A stretch of 43,437 nucleotides of DNA from an uncultured Eubacteriales bacterium (GTDB taxonomy: Bacteria > Bacillota > Clostridia > Oscillospirales > CAG-272): assembly GCA_902491535.1 (NCBI GenBank), contig CABUHS010000024.1, positions 1 through 43,437 on the forward strand. Reading direction: 5' to 3'. Shown here in pieces: positions 8,358-15,281 of this stretch. A program made the position numbers and the translations under genes. The number at the start of each line of letters is the position of its first letter. Within the stretch, counting starts at the first letter, position 1. The notes below the pieces were generated by a model. That model saw only the letters and a list, made by a program, of their open reading frames with translations. It was not told where the DNA came from and did no database searches.

Positions 8358-8397
8358 AAGCCTATCCGAAGTATTCAAAACATCGGATAGGCTTTTT
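8358..8397. terminator. Hairpin terminator downstream of secreted-protein gene
   Basis: AAGCCTATCCGA (8358-8369) / TCGGATAGGCTT (8383-8394), 12-bp perfect stem, T5 on the plus side and an A/T-rich tail on the minus side; it lies about 75 bp past the stop at 8467. Confidence 0.75.
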
Positions 8398-8466
8398 GAG
8401 AAATTTTCTCACAATTATTTAGCCGCTATTAAGATACTTAAGAAATATTAAATTGCGGTAAATCGA

Positions 8467-8919
8467 TTAGATCTTTAGATCCCTTGTTCCGTTTATATTT
8501 TCCGTAACACCATTTCTTACAGCATCAATTGAGTATGTCACTCTGTATGTACCGGATTGTGCAGGAACTGATTCGTCAATGAATGAGAATATGTTTTTTG
8601 ATGACGAAAGTTTTGTCCATGTTTTCTTTACACCGGTATCGTTTCCTGCAATTTTTTCTAATTTAATCACTCCATTTTTAAAAGTTGTTCCAGCCAGTCC
8701 TGTAATTTTTAGGCTGATATAGATATTTGAATTTTCGCAATCAAAAGCTAATGACACAGTACGTACATTATTCCAAAATGGCTGTATACTTGACTGCATA
8801 GTTACTTCTGAACTTTCAAATGTGTCATGCGTTGTTGCATGAAGTGGACAGACCGCTATAGATGAAAATAATGTTAATGTAAGTACGGTCGCAATAGTTT
8901 TGTTTTTTAATTTGGACAT
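8467..8919 (-). CDS. Small secreted protein of unknown function, output of the ECF operon
   Basis: 150 residues. Residues 1-29 form a classical signal peptide (K-rich start, hydrophobic ATVLTLTLFSSIAV, cut near LHA-TT). The mature part of about 120 residues is predicted beta-rich (VRTVSLAFDCENSNIYISLK, GTYRVTYSIDAVRNG), a single small extracellular domain with no catalytic motif that I can recognise. It is the last gene after an ECF sigma and a DUF4367 anti-sigma gene, and it follows a hairpin whose right arm contains its ribosome site, so its expression is probably controlled separately from the two regulators. Similar to small secreted proteins beside DUF4367 genes in Firmicutes; function unknown. 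Confidence 0.8.
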   Translation of the reverse strand: MSKLKNKTIATVLTLTLFSSIAVCPLHATTHDTFESSEVTMQSSIQPFWNNVRTVSLAFDCENSNIYISLKITGLAGTTFKNGVIKLEKIAGNDTGVKKTWTKLSSSKNIFSFIDESVPAQSGTYRVTYSIDAVRNGVTENINGTRDLKI

Positions 8920-8922
8920 AAT

Positions 8923-8973
8923 AAAAGCCCCTCCTAATTTGTGATGCCAATAAACGAATCAGGAGAGGCTTTT
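8923..8973 (-). promoter_or_regulatory. Terminator-like hairpin containing the ribosome site of the secreted-protein gene
   Basis: On the minus strand AAAAGCCTCTCCT (8973-8961) pairs with AGGAGGGGCTTTT (8935-8923) across a 25-nt loop with a single G-U pair. The second arm includes AGGAGG, the ribosome site of ATG 8919, and ends in TTTT. The structure could act as an attenuator and at the same time hide the ribosome site. Confidence 0.6.
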
Positions 8974-8986
8974 ACTACAAAATATT

Positions 8987-9691
8987 TTATTTTTTTATAT
9001 TTTCTGCAATTTTTATTGTTTCTTCGCGATTAAATGATGTATCAACAACGATAGTTAAATAGCTGTTACCTATAACTATTGTTGTATACTCACCTTCATC
9101 ATCATTTTTTGATAAGATATATGAATTCATACCGTTGATTAAGTATTCTTCATACTGATTATGCTCTATATCAACTTTATATTCCGAAAATTTCGATTGA
9201 TGAAATTCTATCATAATATAATTGTCATCGTTCATATATGTATATGATCTGTTTTTTTCTCTTTCCGAAGAATCAACAAGTTCAAAGCCGTCAGGTATAT
9301 AATTTATCTGCAGCTCGGTTATACTATCAAAATTTTCTGTGTCTTCTGTAGTTCCTACAAATTCAATTTTAATATGTGTTTCATACCATTCTATAATAAC
9401 ATCTGCAATTACCGCCCTAACTTTACTATTTGTTGTTAAAACGGTAAAGAGTGCTGTAATTATTGCAAAAATTACGATAGCACTGCGCTGTAGATATATC
9501 TTATATAATGGTTTGCGACATTCTTTTTCCTTGACTTTTCTCTTTATTTTCCGTGTTTCTTTTGAAATTAAAGGATACATTTCAGATAATTCTTCTTTGG
9601 AAGGTTCATCCTTAAATTCTTCAGAGGCAATATCATAAAATGCAGATTTCAGAACACTGTCAAAGATTTCATTTTTTATATTATCATACAT
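8987..9691 (-). CDS. DUF4367 membrane protein, putative anti-sigma factor
   Basis: 234 residues. The cytoplasmic N-terminal part (1-70, MYDNIKNEIFDSVLKSAFYD, basic before the membrane) precedes one transmembrane segment at about 71-88 (SAIVIFAIITALFTVLTT). An extracellular DUF4367 domain follows (ITELQINYIPDGFELVDSS, YMNDDNYIMIEFHQS, MNSYILSKNDDEGEYTTIVIGNSYLTIVVDT). It overlaps the preceding ECF sigma gene by 8 bp, so the two are translationally coupled. Family knowledge: DUF4367 proteins often pair with ECF sigma genes and hold the sigma factor at the membrane. The signal it senses is unknown. Confidence 0.83.
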   Translation of the reverse strand: MYDNIKNEIFDSVLKSAFYDIASEEFKDEPSKEELSEMYPLISKETRKIKRKVKEKECRKPLYKIYLQRSAIVIFAIITALFTVLTTNSKVRAVIADVIIEWYETHIKIEFVGTTEDTENFDSITELQINYIPDGFELVDSSEREKNRSYTYMNDDNYIMIEFHQSKFSEYKVDIEHNQYEEYLINGMNSYILSKNDDEGEYTTIVIGNSYLTIVVDTSFNREETIKIAENIKK

Positions 9692-10232
9692 GAAGATTTT
9701 CCCTTCTTAATGCATCTCGCAAAAGTTGCTTTCCTCTAAAAATTCTCAAACTTACATTCTTGGGAGATAAATCAAGAATCAGCGCAATTTCACGTTCTTT
9801 TAAACCATTCACATATTTTAACATGCAAACGTCCCTGTATACATCACTCATGGACTTAATCGTTTCGAGTATGATATTGTAGCTTTCACGCGTGATAAAT
9901 AAATCTTCCGGATTATCGTCAGTATAATCTTCAGTAATTAGTTCATTTAAAGATAAATTTTGATTATCCTTAGCTTTTATAAAATCTATTGCCTTATTTT
10001 TTGCTATAACGCCACAAAAGCATTTTGATTTGACTTCATCCTCAGTATCGATTAAATCTAAGTTATCAATAATTTTTATCATTGAATTATGTACAATATC
10101 TTCAATATCCTGCTTGTTTTTCAGATATTGACCTGCTTTATAGGCCATATAAGAATAGTAATTTTCGTATATATAGATTATCTTTTCTTTTTCAGTATCA
10201 CTATTTACAATTGAAAGATAAAATAATAACAT
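9684..10232 (-). CDS. ECF-type RNA polymerase sigma factor
   Basis: 182 residues. Region 2 lies at about 20-90 (YYSYMAYKAGQYLKNKQDIEDIVHNSMIKIIDNLD, the canonical DxEDIVH-type core-binding helix) and region 4 at about 120-175 (SMSDVYRDVCMLKYVNGLKEREIALILDLSPKNVSLRIFRGKQLLRDAL). Its ATG overlaps the stop of the XRE gene (TAATG), and its end overlaps the DUF4367 gene. XRE, sigma, anti-sigma and secreted protein thus form one four-gene operon. Confidence 0.9.
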   Translation of the reverse strand: MLLFYLSIVNSDTEKEKIIYIYENYYSYMAYKAGQYLKNKQDIEDIVHNSMIKIIDNLDLIDTEDEVKSKCFCGVIAKNKAIDFIKAKDNQNLSLNELITEDYTDDNPEDLFITRESYNIILETIKSMSDVYRDVCMLKYVNGLKEREIALILDLSPKNVSLRIFRGKQLLRDALRRENLHV

Positions 10233-10594
10233 TAATTTTCCCCCATACCTTGATTTGCAGGACTGTTTCTTAAAAGTTGTTTCATAATAGACATTACATT
10301 TAACATAGCCCCGATTTCATATGGAGAACAGTCTTTGATAATATCTTCAAGTTCCTTTTTTAATTCTACGGTCGATGCATTTACATTGTCACTTAAGAAA
10401 TGATCTACAGTCGTATTTAATGCGTTTGCAATTTTTATAAGAGTAGGAAGACTGACTTTTGTTGTGCCTGTTTCAATATGGCTCATATGTGCTTTGGATA
10501 TTTTGGCTGCATATCTTAAATCGTCTTGCGTTAATCCTTTAGCAGTTCTTGTATTCCGTATTCGTCTACCAATCGCTATATAATCAATTGCCAT
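10232..10594 (-). CDS. XRE-family repressor (paralogue 1)
   Basis: 120 residues from ATG 10594. This start aligns with the paralogue at 12589 (M-A-IDYIAIGRRIR against MDYKAIGIRIR), whereas the ATG at 10609 abuts a weak site. The XRE helix-turn-helix spans about 5-60 (RRIRNTRTAKGLTQDDLRYA, ISKAHMSHIETGTTKVSLPTL), with a 55-residue C-terminal dimerisation region. It leads the ECF operon and probably autoregulates it. A motif upstream (10636-10659) is shared with the second XRE gene, which implies cross-talk between the ECF operon and the sigma/holin module. Confidence 0.85.
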   Translation of the reverse strand: MAIDYIAIGRRIRNTRTAKGLTQDDLRYAAKISKAHMSHIETGTTKVSLPTLIKIANALNTTVDHFLSDNVNASTVELKKELEDIIKDCSPYEIGAMLNVMSIMKQLLRNSPANQGMGEN

Positions 10595-10635
10595 AAATAT
10601 ACCGCTCATCTTCCATAAAGCATTATTTAGTTATA

Positions 10636-10659
10636 TTTTAAAGGCAAAATGCTTTTTGG
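10636..10659 (-). promoter_or_regulatory. Motif shared by both XRE upstream regions (copy 1)
   Basis: Read towards the gene: CCAAAAAGCATTTTGCCTTT then AAAA, an imperfect dyad around AAAGCA/TGCCTTT. Nearly the same sequence lies at 12488-12510 in the same orientation relative to the other XRE gene, while the rest of the two upstream regions differ. Likely operator for the XRE proteins. Just beyond it, at about 10663-10698, CTATGTA occurs twice as a direct repeat, perhaps a second site. Confidence 0.55.
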
Positions 10660-10737
10660 TAAATAGTGTACATAGATACTTTGTCTACATAGTATAACTT
10701 AATTCGGTATTTTACATTTAGTTCATATAATTTTTGT

Positions 10738-11172
10738 TCAATCATACGATTCATCATTTGTGTTGGTTAGAGTTTCTTTGCTATTTTGACTATATATTAT
10801 ACTTTGAATGTTGATTGCACAAGTATATCCGTTATCAATAATACTTAGCGCTTCATTAATAATGAAATATATAATTAAAGTTTCTCCGAAATAAATCCTG
10901 TCTTTAAAAATAAAATTATCTATCAAATTGCCAAGCATAATTAAAGTTAGAATTAAGGTCTTTTTTATACCGCCTCTAAACATGATATCTGATCTTAATC
11001 CCCCGAACTTGCTTTTATTTGATTTGGATAGGACGGATCTGATAAATCCTAATATTGTATCTATGAACATCATAATAAGTAAAAATATAAAGTATTTCTT
11101 CCAAACATCAACTACGCCAATTGATATTCCTGCCACTATACAGAAAATTATTTTAAATATGTTATTTTTCAT
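10738..11172 (-). CDS. Toxin-secretion/phage-lysis type holin (TcdE-like family), holin 1
   Basis: 144 residues from ATG 11172, which has AAAGGA 8 nt upstream; an upstream TTG frame to 11199 lacks this. Three or four hydrophobic segments: IFKIIFCIVAGISIGVV, YFIFLLIMMFIDTILGFI, a basic turn with GGIKKTLILTLIMLGNLID, and ETLIIYFIINEALSIIDN. The D-T-I-L-G and GI-KK-LIL...N-EALSII pattern is that of the Holin_4_1 family, which includes C. difficile TcdE. Members make membrane holes that release toxins or lysins without signal peptides. It is preceded by the CTTACG-type promoter 11205-11233, directly downstream of the sigma gene. Confidence 0.85.
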   Translation of the reverse strand: MKNNIFKIIFCIVAGISIGVVDVWKKYFIFLLIMMFIDTILGFIRSVLSKSNKSKFGGLRSDIMFRGGIKKTLILTLIMLGNLIDNFIFKDRIYFGETLIIYFIINEALSIIDNGYTCAINIQSIIYSQNSKETLTNTNDESYD

Positions 11173-11204
11173 TTTTCTTATCCTTTCATAAGTAGACAAT
11201 ATTA

Positions 11205-11233
11205 ATAGAGTAAATAACCGGGGAAAACGTAAG
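11205..11233 (-). promoter_or_regulatory. CTTACG-N17-CTCTAT promoter of holin 1
   Basis: Minus strand: CTTACG (11233-11228), 17 bp, CTCTAT (11210-11205), followed by TAATAT. It shares ATACTTACG and TTATTTACTCT with the promoter at 42173-42201. Located 33-61 nt before the holin start. Confidence 0.75.
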
Positions 11234-11241
11234 TATGACTT

Positions 11242-11790
11242 TTAAACTTTAGATAAATATTTTTTCAGTTTACTTAATCCTCGTATTTTTGATTCATTTG
11301 CAGATTGCTTTGTTATGCCGAGCTTTTTCGCAGCTTCAGAAGATGAAAGTCCGTTAATAACAATCAATTTTACACATTGGTATTCTCTTTCTGTAAGAAC
11401 CTTTTTCATTAGTGTGTCTATTTCGATATTAATAAACTTGTCCTCACATTCATGATCAATACATAACCATTCCTCGAGATCATCTGACGTATATAACCCT
11501 TCCTTTGATAGCTTTAATCTTCGCTTTTTAGATATTAGGATATACCTCCGATATAGGGATTGTTTAATATAGCTAAACAATGTAGAATTACATAATTGCT
11601 GCATATTTGATAATTTAATAGTATGTATTAATTCAATCAAATACATTGTAATTTCCGATTTGAAATCCTCATCATAATGCATATATCTTGTTAATTTGTT
11701 TAAAAGAGGCTGAAACATTTCAATTATTTCCATCATTGCATTTTTATCATTATTCTGAGCGTTACAAATGATATCTTTTAATTCCTTCAT
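11242..11790 (-). CDS. Alternative sigma factor of the TcdR/UviA/BotR type (predicted)
   Basis: 182 residues. The N-terminal region-2-like part (about 1-95: CNAQNNDKNAMMEIIEMFQPLLNKL, FKSEITMYLIELIHTI, FSYIKQSLYRRYILIS) is followed by region 4 (about 128-180: LTEREYQCVKLIVINGLSSS, EAAKKLGITKQSANESKIRG). Size, AT-richness and position between two TcdE-family holin genes match group-5 sigma factors of toxin and bacteriocin loci (TcdR-TcdE, UviA-UviB). Its own promoter and those of both holins and of the ricin-domain gene at 40922 share CTTACG-N17-CTCNNT, close to the TcdR-type CTCTTT -10. Autoregulation is therefore likely. Start at ATG 11790 with AAAGGAG 9 nt before it. Confidence 0.82.
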   Translation of the reverse strand: MKELKDIICNAQNNDKNAMMEIIEMFQPLLNKLTRYMHYDEDFKSEITMYLIELIHTIKLSNMQQLCNSTLFSYIKQSLYRRYILISKKRRLKLSKEGLYTSDDLEEWLCIDHECEDKFINIEIDTLMKKVLTEREYQCVKLIVINGLSSSEAAKKLGITKQSANESKIRGLSKLKKYLSKV

Positions 11791-11795
11791 ACATC

Positions 11796-11823
11796 ATCAC
11801 TCCTTTGAGAACAAAGGAGTGAT
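11796..11823. promoter_or_regulatory. 12-bp perfect inverted repeat covering -10 box and ribosome site of the sigma gene
   Basis: ATCACTCCTTTG (11796-11807) and CAAAGGAGTGAT (11812-11823) with a 4-nt loop. On the minus strand the arm at 11823-11812 contains the CTCCTT -10 box, while the arm at 11807-11796 contains the ribosome site AAAGGAG. Transcripts from the overlapping promoter would start inside or after the repeat and leave the ribosome site free; read-through transcripts would fold and hide it. Confidence 0.65.
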
Positions 11824-11842
11824 TTTTGTCATTTTTCGTAAG
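11814..11842 (-). promoter_or_regulatory. CTTACG-N17-CTCCTT promoter of the sigma gene (autoregulation)
   Basis: Minus strand: CTTACG (11842-11837), 17 bp, CTCCTT (11819-11814). Same boxes and spacing as the holin promoters; start codon about 24 nt after the -10. Confidence 0.7.
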
Positions 11843-11874
11843 GATGGAATTAAAAAATTTTTTTATTTTTTATG

Positions 11875-11903
11875 CTTACGTATCATATATAAATTTACTC
11901 ATT
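11875..11903 (+). promoter_or_regulatory. CTTACG-N17-CTCATT promoter of holin 2
   Basis: CTTACG (11875-11880), 17 bp, CTCATT (11898-11903), then AATA. It is back-to-back with the sigma-gene promoter, the two -35 boxes being about 32 bp apart, so one activator-like sigma would fire both. Confidence 0.75.
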
Positions 11904-11945
11904 AATAGGTAAAGATATTTTTTGAAAGGACTGTTAAAAGAAAAA

Positions 11946-12377
11946 ATGATAAAAGATTTTTTTATAAGTATTTTCGACTCAATAATAAAATTTTCAATTA
12001 ATATTTTAGGCGGATGGGACATATGGCTTACCTCCCTTGTATTTCTGATAGTTATTAATATTATTGTCGAAATAGTTCGATATTCACTTTTCAAAACAGA
12101 CAAAGGTAATGATAAAGACATAACTTTTGACTTATTCAAGTTGTTTCGCTGTGGAGTAAGGAAAATACTTATATTAATCGTGGTAGCCATTGGTACAAGA
12201 TTAGATCAGATTGTAACACCAAATAATGAGTTTATAAGATATACCGTGATTGGTTACTATATTGCAAGTGAAACAATTAGTATTTTAGAAAATGCCGGCG
12301 CGTGCGGAATACCTTTGCCTAAAATTCTCTACAATGTGCTTGACAATTTGAAAAATGAGAATATGAAAAGAAAATAA
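11946..12377 (+). CDS. Toxin-secretion/phage-lysis type holin, holin 2
   Basis: 143 residues from ATG 11946; a TTG at 11922 is possible. GAAAGGA lies 15 nt before the ATG, which is long, so the start is not certain. Hydrophobic segments: WLTSLVFLIVINIIVEIV, CGVRKILILIVVAIGTRLDQ and TVIGYYIASETISILENAG, then the family ending GIPLPKILYNVLDNL. It is a Holin_4_1-family member like holin 1 but diverged. Two different holins suggest a hetero-oligomeric pore or a holin/antiholin pair. It is divergent from the sigma gene and followed by the XRE gene at 12589. Confidence 0.83.
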   Translation: MIKDFFISIFDSIIKFSINILGGWDIWLTSLVFLIVINIIVEIVRYSLFKTDKGNDKDITFDLFKLFRCGVRKILILIVVAIGTRLDQIVTPNNEFIRYTVIGYYIASETISILENAGACGIPLPKILYNVLDNLKNENMKRK

Positions 12378-12588
12378 AACTACCAAAATACGACAGAAAA
12401 AAGGGAATTTCTACATGTGTTTTTTTTACTACATACTGTTTCAGTCTCATTGTAACTTTTTTGTAAAACACACAATTATATTTAATTCCAAAAGCATCAT
12501 GCCTTTAAAAATTATCGATAAAATTGAATATTAACTATAAAATGTACTTATTATTTAAATAAGATATAATAATAGGGAGTTGTGAATA
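12378..12588. promoter_or_regulatory. Upstream region of XRE 2 with operator-like motif and -10 box
   Basis: CCAAAAGCATCATGCCTTTA (12488-12507; the shared motif runs to 12510) repeats the motif found before the other XRE gene. A TATAAT -10 lies at 12565-12570 with a weak -35 near 12543-12548, and AGGGAG at 12574-12579 is the ribosome site. Confidence 0.55.
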
Positions 12589-12939
12589 ATGGACTATAAA
12601 GCTATTGGCATTCGAATAAGGAAATTAAGAAAAGCAAAAGGAATTTCACAAGATGATTTACGTTATATGACTAAAATATCTAAAACGCATATGAGCCATA
12701 TAGAAACCGGTACAACTAAGGCAAGTCTTCCCACGATAATTAGTTTAGCTAATGCTTTAGAAACATCTGTAGATTATCTTTTAAGCGATAATGTTAATGC
12801 GTCTACACCGATATTCCGACAAGAGATAGAAGAAATATTATATGACTGCTCTTTATACGAATATAAATCAATAATTGAAGCTATGAAATTTACTAAAAAA
12901 ACTATCAGGAATTGTCCAGTCAAAGAAAGTCATGATTAA
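12589..12939 (+). CDS. XRE-family repressor (paralogue 2)
   Basis: 116 residues, ATG 12589 after AGGGAG. The XRE helix-turn-helix lies at about 3-58 (IGIRIRKLRKAKGISQDDLR, ISKTHMSHIETGTTKASLPT) with LSDNVNAST shared word for word with paralogue 1, then a C-terminal region of about 45 residues. Beside the sigma/holin genes it is the obvious repressor of that module. The conserved motif before both XRE genes suggests one operator type for both. Confidence 0.87.
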   Translation: MDYKAIGIRIRKLRKAKGISQDDLRYMTKISKTHMSHIETGTTKASLPTIISLANALETSVDYLLSDNVNASTPIFRQEIEEILYDCSLYEYKSIIEAMKFTKKTIRNCPVKESHD

Positions 12940-13011
12940 TGATGTCTATCTTTCTGTTGTAGTTATTCTTATAGTGGGTAAGTTCACTTCACCTGCCATC
13001 ATGACAGGTAC

Positions 13012-13061
13012 CACCTGCCGCCGAATGGGTATAGTTACCCCTTGGCGGCAGGTGTATTTTT
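13012..13061. terminator. Strong terminator between convergent genes
   Basis: CACCTGCCGCC (13012-13022) / GGCGGCAGGTG (13044-13054), 11-bp perfect GC-rich stem, then TATTTTTTT on the plus side. It ends the XRE transcript and marks the border between the AT-rich module and the GC-richer transfer genes. Confidence 0.85.
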
Positions 13062-13069
13062 TTGCCCTA

Positions 13070-13330
13070 TCACTGCCTTTGTATTTTATAAAGCAAGCTG
13101 CTCTTACCGCCTTTTGTTCTGTATCTCTGCTCGGTATCAATCAGTCCTGCTTTTCGCAGATCCCGCAAAGCTCGGCGGACGGTAGACTGGGACAGTTTAA
13201 GTTCCGATGCAATTGTCGGTATGGCAGGCCAACATTCGCCGTTCTTGTTAGCTCGGTCAAGGAGATAAATATAAACAGACACTGCACGGTGCGGAAGCTC
13301 CATGCGGTATAAAAAATCAAGTCTGCCCAT
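13070..13330 (-). CDS. Small winged-helix/HTH protein following VirD4
   Basis: 86 residues. HTH_36-like replication/transfer regulator: AVSVYIYLLDRANKNGECWP, then TIASELKLSQSTVRRALRDL and KAGLIDTEQRYRTKGGKSS, i.e. helix-turn-helix plus wing. It starts inside the end of the VirD4 gene (14-bp overlap, AGAGGTG ribosome site), so it is coupled to it. Similar small HTH genes accompany VirD4 in related clostridial elements. DNA target unknown; control of transfer genes is a fair guess. Confidence 0.8.
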   Translation of the reverse strand: MGRLDFLYRMELPHRAVSVYIYLLDRANKNGECWPAIPTIASELKLSQSTVRRALRDLRKAGLIDTEQRYRTKGGKSSLLYKIQRQ

Positions 13331-15281
13331 CGGATTTCACCTCTTGCGGCTTAGGCTTGCTCTGCGACCGTCTGCGGCTCGGAGGGACAGACTGCAACGC
13401 TGTACCTCCGCTGTTATTTTTGTCATTTGGCTTGTTCGGCGGAGTATGCTGTGGTTGATGGCTCTGACTCTCGGCTTGATTTTCACCACCTGTAGTTTCA
13501 GTGTTTGCAGGCGGTTCTTCTTTGATCAGCCATTCGGGATGATATTTTTGAATGATTCCGTCCATGATCTCTTTCCTATCGGCATACACAACCTCACGAC
13601 CACCGTTGTCCTCTACGGTATATGGGTTATCCTTATCAAATTCGATTCCCCACCTGAAGAACAGTTTCAGCTTGACTTTCATCGGATGGAATCCTGTTTT
13701 CATAACAACAAATTGCCCTTTTGGCATAGACTTCAGTTCATCGGGAGTCATGAGCGGTCGTTCGATCATCTGTAAGGACTGTGAGGGATCGTTCTTGGAA
13801 CGGCTGACAGATCCGCTCATAACCGTTCGGCTGCCGAGCGCTTTGGAGAGTACCTCTGCCGAGCTGCTGTTTGGAGCGAAGCCGCCGAATAAGGTTATCT
13901 GCGTATTGTCTACGATAATCTCTGCACCTTCTTTTCCATAGTTCTTATCGAGCTGTGAGAAGGACTGAATAATCGGCACGATCTGCAAGCGGCGGGAACG
14001 TGAGGCTGAGAACATCATCTCGGCGGATTCTATCTTCGGTAAGGTGCCGAACTCGTCACAGAAGAAGACACAGCGATTTTTCAGCTTGCCGCCGTTCTCG
14101 TCTGCAACAGCGAGGATTTCTCGGTATAACTGCTGAATGATCAGGCTGATCATGAAGAATGTCGCGGGATTTTCCTCCGGCATGATAATAAACAGCGCTG
14201 ATTTCTCCTTGCAGAACTTTTCCGCGTCAATTTCCGTATCAAAGCACAGGATCTGTTCCAGTTCTGAATCGAGGAACGCGTTCAGCCGGGACAGCGCCGT
14301 ACTCATAACGCTTGACATACTCTGCTCGGCAGTATTCAGTGCAGCTCCGGCAAACCATTTCGCCTTGTGGTCGTTCGGAAGCATCTCCATGAGCTGCTGA
14401 AACTGATTTTTTCCTTTCTTATTGGACGGCGCGAGAAGCTCTTGAATGATCTTAAACACCGACACGATATGCCGCTTCTGAGGTTCGCAGAACTCTGCTA
14501 CAAGCAGGATCGTTGCCGTGAGCAGTCCTTCGGCGGCGTCATAGAAATATGCATTCTGACCGAAGCTCGCCGCGTCCATACCGGACAGGATGATGGTCTT
14601 TGCAATGATCTTCGCATATTTTTCTGCTTTCGCTTTGTAGAGGAGCTTTTTCTCCGATTGATACAAGTCCATATACTTGTTCACGAGGTGGAGCAGATTG
14701 TTTCCGTTGCTTCGGGTTGGGTTTCTCAAATCAATGACTGATACTTGGTAGCCGTACTGCTTTGCGATGTTGCCGTAGTTTCGACAAACGTCTCCCTTCG
14801 TATCGGTACACATCCAGCTCATCCCGCTTGCGCAGGCGTATTCAATGCAGGGATAGAGCCAATATGCTGTTTTTCCAACGCCTGCCGCGCCGATCATTAA
14901 AACATGGACATCTCCCGTATCCACAATCGCTGTCGTGCCGAGCTTTCCGCCGCTGCATCCTACCACAATGCCTTGCGGCAGAGCTTCTTCGGTCGGCTCA
15001 TCCTTTATCTTTCGGAACAGCTTCTTTTTTATGATACGGGTTGCTGTCGGGGTCTGTCCGCTTTCTGCTTGCTTTCGCCATTTCTCCGGGGTGAACGGGA
15101 TATGCCGATAGGTCTTGTGTATCTCCGATTTAGTTGCCCAACGAGCCGTACCGTGCTGACCGTCACCGACCGTTTTGGATTTGATGCTGTTTAAGTTATA
15201 GATATGCGCCACTACCGTGATGCCGCCGAGGATGCAGGTCATGACTGCGCCAACGAATATCAGAGTACCAATGCCTGACAC
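13317..15281 (-). CDS. VirD4/TraG-type coupling protein
   Basis: 654 residues. An N-terminal transmembrane segment (about 4-27) is followed by TARWATKSEI typical of TraG/VirD4. Walker A GAAGVGKT lies at 131-138, the DTKGD motif at about 160, Walker B FFCDEFGTLP at about 408, and the QSFSQLDKNYG motif further on. The C-terminal tail (about 585-654) is proline/glutamine-rich and disordered. This inner-membrane ATPase recruits the relaxosome and any protein substrates to the type IV channel. It overlaps the TOPRIM gene upstream (22 bp). If the C-terminal tags described in the findings are secretion signals, this is the receptor expected to read them. Confidence 0.95.
   Translation of the reverse strand: MSGIGTLIFVGAVMTCILGGITVVAHIYNLNSIKSKTVGDGQHGTARWATKSEIHKTYRHIPFTPEKWRKQAESGQTPTATRIIKKKLFRKIKDEPTEEALPQGIVVGCSGGKLGTTAIVDTGDVHVLMIGAAGVGKTAYWLYPCIEYACASGMSWMCTDTKGDVCRNYGNIAKQYGYQVSVIDLRNPTRSNGNNLLHLVNKYMDLYQSEKKLLYKAKAEKYAKIIAKTIILSGMDAASFGQNAYFYDAAEGLLTATILLVAEFCEPQKRHIVSVFKIIQELLAPSNKKGKNQFQQLMEMLPNDHKAKWFAGAALNTAEQSMSSVMSTALSRLNAFLDSELEQILCFDTEIDAEKFCKEKSALFIIMPEENPATFFMISLIIQQLYREILAVADENGGKLKNRCVFFCDEFGTLPKIESAEMMFSASRSRRLQIVPIIQSFSQLDKNYGKEGAEIIVDNTQITLFGGFAPNSSSAEVLSKALGSRTVMSGSVSRSKNDPSQSLQMIERPLMTPDELKSMPKGQFVVMKTGFHPMKVKLKLFFRWGIEFDKDNPYTVEDNGGREVVYADRKEIMDGIIQKYHPEWLIKEEPPANTETTGGENQAESQSHQPQHTPPNKPNDKNNSGGTALQSVPPSRRRSQSKPKPQEVKSDGQT

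Noticed and set aside
11876..12190. 104-codon minus-strand frame antisense to holin 2
   Set aside because: It covers the holin 2 promoter and gene, has no ribosome site, and holin 2 has clear family features.
12405..12465. CTCATT near 12450 as a sixth sigma-module promoter
   Set aside because: A CTCATT is present, but 17 bp upstream there is only T-rich sequence, not CTTACG. The XRE gene has an ordinary TATAAT box closer to its start.
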